Shown here: piece after piece, positions 58,129 through 64,000 of the stretch | How positions within the stretch are numbered: position 1 is the first letter of the stretch | How the letters are laid out: each line of letters opens with the position of its first letter | Assembly: GCF_000758725.1 (NCBI RefSeq) | Contig: NZ_CP009428.1 | Location: 2,976,001 to 3,040,000 of the forward strand | Source of the DNA: Paenibacillus odorifer | GTDB lineage: Bacteria; Bacillota; Bacilli; Paenibacillales; Paenibacillaceae | Direction: 5' to 3' | Length of the DNA: 64,000 nucleotides | Program-made: the position numbers and the translations under genes | Notes under the pieces: generated by a model | The model's input: the letters and a program-made list of their open reading frames with translations, nothing else | What the model was told of the DNA's origin: nothing | Database searches by the model: none

Positions 58129-58193
58129 TATTTCTCGCTTAGACACTTGCCGTCCTTATAGGGAAGTTAAGCGAAAGCGTTTATGCTTGAAGG
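58129..58193. repeat. dispersed intergenic repeat, copy 2
   Basis: Similar to 51057-51114: TATTTCTCGCTTA, CCGTCCTTAT and GCGTTTATGCTTG blocks in the same order. The middle part differs. It lies between rnc and smc, away from the coding genes, like the copy before fapR. Confidence 0.65.
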
Positions 58194-58269
58194 ATAGAAT
58201 AAGCTGCATCTTAATGGTTTTTTAGGGTACAAACGCTATGGTATAATGGGTCAGAGGTGATTGGCAAGT

Positions 58270-61200
58270 ATGTTTTTGAAACGGATAGAATTAGCTGGTT
58301 TTAAATCATTTGCCGACAAAACAGAAATGGAGTTTGTGCGCGGTATAACGGCTGTAGTTGGCCCGAACGGAAGCGGCAAAAGCAATATTTCTGACGGCAT
58401 ACGCTGGGTACTCGGCGAACAGAGTGCTAAATCACTGCGTGGCGGCAAGATGGAGGATATCATTTTTGCTGGAAGTGATGCGCGTAAAGCCGTGAATTAT
58501 GGCGAAGTATCACTTACGCTTGATAATGAAGATCACACACTTCCGCTGGATTTTAGCGAAGTTACAGTGACTCGGAGAGTTCATCGCAGTGGAGATAGTG
58601 AATATTTAATTAATAAGCAATCCTGCCGTCTGAAGGATATCACAGAGCTGTTTATGGATACCGGTATCGGACGTGAAGCCTATTCGATTATCGGGCAGGG
58701 TAGGATTGAAGAAATTCTAAGTACTCGTTCCGAAGATCGGCGAGGCATCTTTGAAGAAGCATCAGGTATTGTAAAATATAAATCGCGCAAGAAAGACGCA
58801 AGTCGAAAGCTGGATGATACCGAGCAGAACCTGCTTCGTATTCATGATTTGATCAGTGAGCTTGAGGATCAGATTGGGCCACTTAAGGATCAGTCCGAGA
58901 AAGCTATCCGCTTTAAGGAACTTCGCGAACAATTAAAACATCAGGAAATTTCAGTATACGTACACCAGATTGAAGGCATTCATACCGCTTGGCAGGAAGG
59001 TAACGCAAAGCTTGAAACGTTGAAGGACGAGCAGCTGGAGCTGTCTACCGTTGTTTCGGCTCATGATGCCAAGCTGGAGAGCGGACGCTCTGAACTGCGC
59101 ACACTCGAAGCACAGATCGAGAAGCAGCAAGAGCAATTGCTGCGTTATAGCGAAGCATTTGAGAAGAGCGAAGGTTACGGTGAAGTGCTGAGGGAACGCA
59201 AGCGAAATCTGGAAAGCAATCGTGAGCAGTTAATGCTCACGTTAGGTTCGGTTGGCGAGCGTTCTGCAGATCGTCAGCGTGAAGTCGTGGATCTGGAGCT
59301 TAAGCTTGAACAATCGCGGCTTAAGCTTGTGGATCTTCGGAAACAGATCGAAGATGAAGAGACAAGGCTTGAAGGTGTGGCAGACGGGATTAGCCAGAGC
59401 CAGGAAGAAAAGCTCAAAAGTGCTCTTTTGGAGTTAATGAACCTTATGGCGAATGCACGTAACGAAATTCGTTACGCGGATCAACAGAAGGAGAATCTGG
59501 AACGTCGTATGAGCCGCAGTGAAGAAGAAAGCGGCAAATGGACAGCCCGGCATGAAGAGTTGTCTGCCAACCAGAAAGGGCTGAAGGACAAGATTGCCCA
59601 GCTAGGGAAGGAGCTTAGCAATCTTCGCGGGGCTTACATCACTGAAAGTGAACAGCTCAGTAAACGTCAGAAGCTGATTGAAGAAACACAGTCCGGTCTT
59701 CGGAAGTGGGAACAGAAGCGGGAAGCGCAAGTCTCTCGTCATGAGACCATGAAAGAGATGCAGGATGATTTCGATGGCTTCATGCTTGGGGTTAAAGAAG
59801 TGCTCAAGGGCGCCCGCAAAGGACAGCTCAACGGAGTGCATGGTGCGGTTGCAGAGCTGATCTCCGTTCCGGAGAAGCTGGAAATGGCGATTGAGACTGC
59901 TCTAGGTGCATCACTTCAGCATGTGGTCATGGATAATGAGACTGTGTCCCGCCAAGCGATATCATTTCTAAAGCAGCGTCAGCTGGGACGAGCTACCTTT
60001 CTTCCGCTAGATGTTATCCGGCCGCGCCAGATTTCTGGCAGTGACCGTGGTATGGTGGGTGATGCTGACGGATTTGTTGGAATTGGTTCCGAACTCGTTG
60101 GTTACGATGATAAATATACTAGCATTATCGGCAGTTTGCTCGGCAATGTGGTTATTGCGGAGAGCTTGGAGCAAGCGAACCGCATTGCCGCTAGATGCCA
60201 ATATCGTTATCGGGTAGTTACACTGGAAGGCGATGTAGTTAATGCCGGCGGTTCGATGACCGGGGGTAGCCAGCATAAGAAGAACAATAGCTTGCTTAGC
60301 CGCAAACGTCAGCTGGATCAATTAAGCAGTGAAATTGAAGAAAGCGAACGTCAAATAGTGAAGCTGAAGCAAGGCATTGCCAGACTTCGTGAGGAGCAGG
60401 AGAACGCTAGCGTGAAGCTGGAGGACCTGCGCCGTGATGGTGACGAGAAGAGACTGGAAGAGCAAAGAGTCTCCGGTGATTTGAAGCAGCTCGAGCATGA
60501 GCTTCGGCATGTGCAGGAGCAAGTGGAGAGCACAGGTGCGGAACGCAGCGGCTTTGAGAGTGAAGTACGTGCGCTTGAAGAGACGCGGAAACAAGCCACT
60601 GCTGAGCTTGAACGCCTTGAAAAGGAAGAAAAGGAAGCCCATGAGGGTATCCGTAACGCTGAATCTGCGCGTAAAGCGAATGAATCAGCTAAGGAAGAGC
60701 TGCAAGGCAAGTTGACCAGTATGAAAGTCTCGGAAGGCAAGCTTGATCAGGAGATATTCTCCCTGGAGGAGCAGTTACGTCGCCTTAGACAAGATGTGGG
60801 TTCACAGGACAAGGAGCTGCGCCAGAATCGAAATCTGTTACATACGATAGAACAAGATCTGGCTAACAATGCTTTGGAAGCTGTGAAGCAGAAGGAAGAT
60901 TTGAACAGTTACCGGTTGAAGAAGGAAGAGACGACTGGAACTTTGGATTTTGCCCGGGCTGAGCGTACAGCGTTAACCCGTAAGCTGGAACTTGAGGAAG
61001 GCAAAACTAAAGACCAACGTCAGGCCCTTAAAGTAGTGGAGGACAAGCTGCGTGCCACTGAAGTTTCTGTTGGTCGACTCGATGTGGAGCTGGATAATAT
61101 TCTACGCAAGCTGAGTGATGACTACGAGCTAAGTTATGAATTAGCGAAACAGAGATATCCGGTGCCTGAAGATGTACCTGCCGCACAAGCCGATGTACAA

Positions 61201-61839
61201 CGTTTGAAACGCAGTATTTCTGCGCTAGGTGAGGTTAACTTAGGGGCGATCGAAGAATATCAGCGGGTCCATGAACGGTATACGTTCCTCAGTGGACAAA
61301 AAGATGATCTAGTCGAAGCTAAGACTACTCTGTATCAGGTAATCCGTGAGATGGAAGATGAAATGTCCAAGCGTTTCAAACAGACCTTTGATGCGATCCG
61401 TAAACAGTTCGGGACCGTGTTCTCAAAGCTGTTCGGAGGCGGGCGAGCTGATCTTATGCTGCTGGATCCGGAACATATGCTGGAAACAGGTATAGATATC
61501 GTAGCCCAACCACCGGGTAAAAAATTGCAAAATCTGCAGCTCTTATCCGGCGGCGAACGCGCTCTAACTGCGATGGCGTTATTGTTTGCTATCCTGCAAG
61601 TGAAGCCAGTTCCGTTCTGCGTATTGGATGAGGTTGAGGCTGCACTCGACGAAGCAAACGTTGTTCGTTTTGCACAGTACTTACGCGAGTTCTCTGAACA
61701 AACTCAGTTCATCGTCGTTACCCACCGCAAAGGAACGATGGAAGAGGCGGACGTGTTATACGGAGTAACGATGGAAGAGGGCGGCGTCTCCAAGCTCGTC
61801 TCAGTACGTTTAGAGGATGAAGAAGCTGAGATTGCTTAA
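58270..61839 (+). CDS. smc: chromosome segregation protein SMC
   Basis: A 1189-residue SMC ATPase, normal length. N-terminal Walker A in GPNGSGKSNISDGI; long coiled coil ~170-510 and ~675-1000; hinge domain ~520-650 (GVHGAVAELI...LEGDVVNAGGSMTGG); C-terminal signature LLSGGERALTAMALLFAI (near 1092) with Walker B in VLDEVEAALDEAN. It works with ScpA/ScpB in chromosome organisation. ATG at 58270, with AGGTGAT upstream, is chosen over the TTG at 58261, which overlaps that site. Confidence 0.97.
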   Translation: MFLKRIELAGFKSFADKTEMEFVRGITAVVGPNGSGKSNISDGIRWVLGEQSAKSLRGGKMEDIIFAGSDARKAVNYGEVSLTLDNEDHTLPLDFSEVTVTRRVHRSGDSEYLINKQSCRLKDITELFMDTGIGREAYSIIGQGRIEEILSTRSEDRRGIFEEASGIVKYKSRKKDASRKLDDTEQNLLRIHDLISELEDQIGPLKDQSEKAIRFKELREQLKHQEISVYVHQIEGIHTAWQEGNAKLETLKDEQLELSTVVSAHDAKLESGRSELRTLEAQIEKQQEQLLRYSEAFEKSEGYGEVLRERKRNLESNREQLMLTLGSVGERSADRQREVVDLELKLEQSRLKLVDLRKQIEDEETRLEGVADGISQSQEEKLKSALLELMNLMANARNEIRYADQQKENLERRMSRSEEESGKWTARHEELSANQKGLKDKIAQLGKELSNLRGAYITESEQLSKRQKLIEETQSGLRKWEQKREAQVSRHETMKEMQDDFDGFMLGVKEVLKGARKGQLNGVHGAVAELISVPEKLEMAIETALGASLQHVVMDNETVSRQAISFLKQRQLGRATFLPLDVIRPRQISGSDRGMVGDADGFVGIGSELVGYDDKYTSIIGSLLGNVVIAESLEQANRIAARCQYRYRVVTLEGDVVNAGGSMTGGSQHKKNNSLLSRKRQLDQLSSEIEESERQIVKLKQGIARLREEQENASVKLEDLRRDGDEKRLEEQRVSGDLKQLEHELRHVQEQVESTGAERSGFESEVRALEETRKQATAELERLEKEEKEAHEGIRNAESARKANESAKEELQGKLTSMKVSEGKLDQEIFSLEEQLRRLRQDVGSQDKELRQNRNLLHTIEQDLANNALEAVKQKEDLNSYRLKKEETTGTLDFARAERTALTRKLELEEGKTKDQRQALKVVEDKLRATEVSVGRLDVELDNILRKLSDDYELSYELAKQRYPVPEDVPAAQADVQRLKRSISALGEVNLGAIEEYQRVHERYTFLSGQKDDLVEAKTTLYQVIREMEDEMSKRFKQTFDAIRKQFGTVFSKLFGGGRADLMLLDPEHMLETGIDIVAQPPGKKLQNLQLLSGGERALTAMALLFAILQVKPVPFCVLDEVEAALDEANVVRFAQYLREFSEQTQFIVVTHRKGTMEEADVLYGVTMEEGGVSKLVSVRLEDEEAEIA

Positions 61840-61875
61840 ATTCATCAAAGAAGAGAAACTTTTAGGAGGAACCAA

Positions 61876-62883
61876 ATGAGCTTTTTTAGAAAATTAAAAG
61901 AAAGCATTTCCGGCAAAACGGAGAGTGTAACGAAACAATTCCGCGACGGATTAGAGAAAACCCGTAAAGGTTTTGTAGAGAAGGTCTCCGACCTTATCAT
62001 CCGCCGCAAAAAGATAGATGAAGAGTTCTACGAAGAGCTGGAAGAGATTTTAATTGGTGCAGACGTGGGTGTAAACACTGTTATGACCCTTGTCGAGGAT
62101 TTGCGTGCCGAAGTGAAGCAAAATCGGATTGAAGATGCTGCCGAGCTGAAGCCGATTTTGTCCCGTAAGCTTATGGAGCTGCTGCGCGGAGATGATGATA
62201 ACAGCCTGAAGGAAAATCCGAATGGAATTACAGTTATTTTGTTCGTTGGGGTTAATGGCGTGGGCAAGACGACTACCATCGGCAAGCTGGCTCATCGTTA
62301 CAAACAAGAAGGTAAAAAAGTTCTTTTGGCTGCAGGGGATACGTTCCGTGCCGGAGCGATTGAGCAGCTTGAGGTTTGGGGCCAACGCGCAGGCGTAGAT
62401 GTCATTAAACAACAAGCAGGCTCTGACCCGGCGGCTGTAATGTACGATGCGGTGCAAGCGGCTAAACAGCGCAATGTGGATATCTTAATCTGCGATACTG
62501 CTGGCAGACTGCAGAATAAAAGCAATCTGATGGAAGAGCTCAACAAAATCTTCCGCGTTATTCAAAGAGAAATCCCAAGTGCTCCACATGAGGTACTGAT
62601 GGTGCTAGATGCTACGACAGGTCAAAATGCACTTACACAAGCCAAGTTATTTGGTGAAAAGAGTGGCGTCACTGGCTTGGTCTTGACGAAGCTGGACGGT
62701 ACGGCTAAAGGCGGAATCGTTGTAGCGATTCGTCAGGAAATGAATTTGCCGGTGAAGTTTGTAGGTCTTGGAGAAAAAATGGAAGACCTGCAGCCATTTG
62801 ATTCGCAGCAGTTCGTACATGCTCTTTTTGCTGGATTAATTGCCGAGGAAGAAGAGTCAGAAGAATCGGAAGAGCAAGTGTAA
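61876..62883 (+). CDS. ftsY: signal recognition particle receptor FtsY
   Basis: A 335-residue SRP-family GTPase that docks ribosome-SRP complexes at the membrane. It has a short N domain, then the G1 motif GVNGVGKTTTIGKLA (residues ~125-138), DTAGR (~207) and TKLDG (~271). The acidic A domain of E. coli FtsY is absent, as usual in Firmicutes. AGGAGG lies before the ATG. A strong terminator follows, closing the conserved block. Confidence 0.97.
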   Translation: MSFFRKLKESISGKTESVTKQFRDGLEKTRKGFVEKVSDLIIRRKKIDEEFYEELEEILIGADVGVNTVMTLVEDLRAEVKQNRIEDAAELKPILSRKLMELLRGDDDNSLKENPNGITVILFVGVNGVGKTTTIGKLAHRYKQEGKKVLLAAGDTFRAGAIEQLEVWGQRAGVDVIKQQAGSDPAAVMYDAVQAAKQRNVDILICDTAGRLQNKSNLMEELNKIFRVIQREIPSAPHEVLMVLDATTGQNALTQAKLFGEKSGVTGLVLTKLDGTAKGGIVVAIRQEMNLPVKFVGLGEKMEDLQPFDSQQFVHALFAGLIAEEEESEESEEQV

Positions 62884-62921
62884 TCAACAGCACAATATAA
62901 TCATAAAGAAGTCATATTTAC

Positions 62922-62976
62922 AAGGAATGCCCTCGAAGCTATATTTAGTTTAGGAGGGCATTCCTTTTCTTTTTTA
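62922..62976 (+). terminator. terminator of the smc-ftsY operon
   Basis: AAGGAATGCCCTC (62922-62934) pairs perfectly with GAGGGCATTCCTT (62953-62965), followed by TTCTTTTTT. Confidence 0.95.
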
Positions 62977-63008
62977 TAAAGGGTTTGTCCGTCATTTTGT
63001 AGCAACTG

Positions 63009-63887
63009 CTAAGCGACTCTTAGAAAGTATAAATGCATCGCGTAAGGGATCCCTTTAAATAACAGCTTTCCCTCACTAACTAGCCTCCAGAAGCGATATT
63101 CTATGAATGAGGTACTGATATACAAATTCCATTGCCCTATAATTGTGCCTACAATCAGACCTGCATTTACGTAGCCATCTCGATCCTCATACTGTTGAAG
63201 TTGCAGAATTAAAGAAAGAATTTCTTCGTCATAGTAACTCTCGGGAACATTCATAAGCTGGCCATCAACCCAAACTCTAAGCATATCCTCGGTGTTGCTG
63301 ATTTTTTGCCACTCTAGTTCATACTGTTTTCTTTGAGCGGAGGTGACAGGGGATGTGTTTTCGGTGATTTTTATAATTTTATGCACAGCTTCGTTTGGGA
63401 GCTGACTAAGTGCTCTGGGATATAATCCGATTTCAAATGGAGCGGCAATCTCCCTATAAGCCTTGACGGGATCAATAACATGAATAGGTTGCGTCCTCTC
63501 ATTAAGAATAGAAAGCGCAAATCGTAAACCTGTCTGATCATGGGAGTTGTCTCCGCACCAAATAGTGATTTTTTTGTCCTCGGGAATTTCTTTTAAGGTC
63601 TGTATCACGGCTTCCAGTTTGTGCTGGGGATTGAGATGATAACCATGATCCGGAAATCGTTCCTGAAACCATAACTCACGGGTATGATAGCCTTCATTAT
63701 TATGTAATTCACGCAACGGTCCAGCAGAGAATGTCTCATTAAATGAAAGTACTCGTATTAAATGGCGATAACCCAAATGACTAAGGGCTACCTTCATTGA
63801 CCCCGCTTCCGATAGACCAAATAACAGATAAATGTGATTCCGCCTAAGCTCTTCCTGCTCAATTGACATAGTATATTTGTGCTCCAT
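63009..63887 (-). CDS. DUF1835/DUF3658 domain protein
   Basis: A 292-residue cytoplasmic protein. IYLLFGLSEAGSMKVAL near the N-terminus, the following FNETFSAGPLRELH and TIWCGDNSHDQTGLRFAL are typical of DUF1835, and the C-terminal third matches the DUF3658 helical part. Such proteins are common single genes in Firmicutes; no biochemical role is established that I know. GGGAGAG is in front of the ATG. The gene is convergent with ftsY and shares its terminator region. Confidence 0.85.
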   Translation of the reverse strand: MEHKYTMSIEQEELRRNHIYLLFGLSEAGSMKVALSHLGYRHLIRVLSFNETFSAGPLRELHNNEGYHTRELWFQERFPDHGYHLNPQHKLEAVIQTLKEIPEDKKITIWCGDNSHDQTGLRFALSILNERTQPIHVIDPVKAYREIAAPFEIGLYPRALSQLPNEAVHKIIKITENTSPVTSAQRKQYELEWQKISNTEDMLRVWVDGQLMNVPESYYDEEILSLILQLQQYEDRDGYVNAGLIVGTIIGQWNLYISTSFIEYRFWRLVSEGKLLFKGIPYAMHLYFLRVA

Positions 63888-64000
63888 AGGTCACTCTCCC
63901 ATCGCAACAAATTATACCATACTCAATGAATCCACATCCGCAGGCAACTATATAAAAAATACATTATATGAAAAATTCATAATAGTAATGCTTGTCACAC

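Noticed and set aside
1..64000. CRISPR arrays, tRNA or rRNA genes, transposases, prophage structural genes
   Set aside because: No regular direct repeats with spacers, no cloverleaf-type sequences and no transposase or capsid-type proteins were seen.

Overview
The window looks like chromosomal DNA of a spore-forming, Gram-positive Firmicute, most likely Paenibacillus or a close relative. The evidence is the core block rsmD-coaD-ylbJ-ylbL-tmcAL-yceD-rpmF-fapR-plsX-fabH-fabD-fabG-acpP-fabF-rnc-smc-ftsY, strong AGGAGG ribosome binding sites, frequent TTG and GTG starts, a YjcZ-type sporulation microprotein and the YlbJ sporulation membrane protein. No rRNA, tRNA, CRISPR array, transposase or replication origin was seen.

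Layout. 1-2.2 kb: end of a siderophore ABC permease gene with two esterase-like hydrolases. 2.2-3.2 kb: ArsR repressor plus SRPBCC protein. 3.4-10.1 kb: a KdpD-type stress-domain protein followed by an Mrp Na+/H+ antiporter operon whose A and B subunits are fused. 10.2-15.3 kb: PilZ-like protein, two-component system with a membrane protein, and a flavin-dependent monooxygenase. 15.4-18.1 kb: BlaI repressor and a BlaR1-like protease with an unusual C-terminus. 18.3-20.3 kb: chemoreceptor. 20.6-27.5 kb: an iron-linked accessory region with Fur boxes, an AraC regulator read in frame into a lipoprotein-type siderophore-binding protein, a decayed lipoprotein gene, a cupin-cupin-methyltransferase operon and a divergent Crp-type regulator. 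27.4-29.0 kb: a scar zone with gene remnants and a duplicated sulfurtransferase 3' end. 29.1-34.8 kb: beta/gamma-crystallin-like protein, two ABC exporters around a GntR regulator, a second PilZ-like protein, a pentapeptide-repeat protein and a Trp-rich microprotein. 34.9-41.3 kb: nitrite assimilation (ANTAR regulator, TrpD2-like protein, nirB, nirD, nitrite channel, cobA). 41.7-44.7 kb: endolysin, holin-like protein, spore-surface-like protein, YjcZ-type peptide and a hydrolase. 45-63 kb: conserved housekeeping block, then a DUF1835 protein.

How the parts work together. The nirB leader carries two hairpins with ANxGxx hexaloops, the second overlapping a terminator: the known target architecture of ANTAR antiterminators. 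An ANTAR protein is encoded divergently next to it. FapR-box, BlaI-box and Fur-box sequences sit at expected promoter positions, so the regulator-operator logic of the fatty-acid, BlaI/BlaR and iron loci can be read from the DNA. The most unusual locus is the AraC/binding-protein ORF: a perfect Fur box, a ribosome binding site and a lipoprotein signal lie inside one uninterrupted reading frame.
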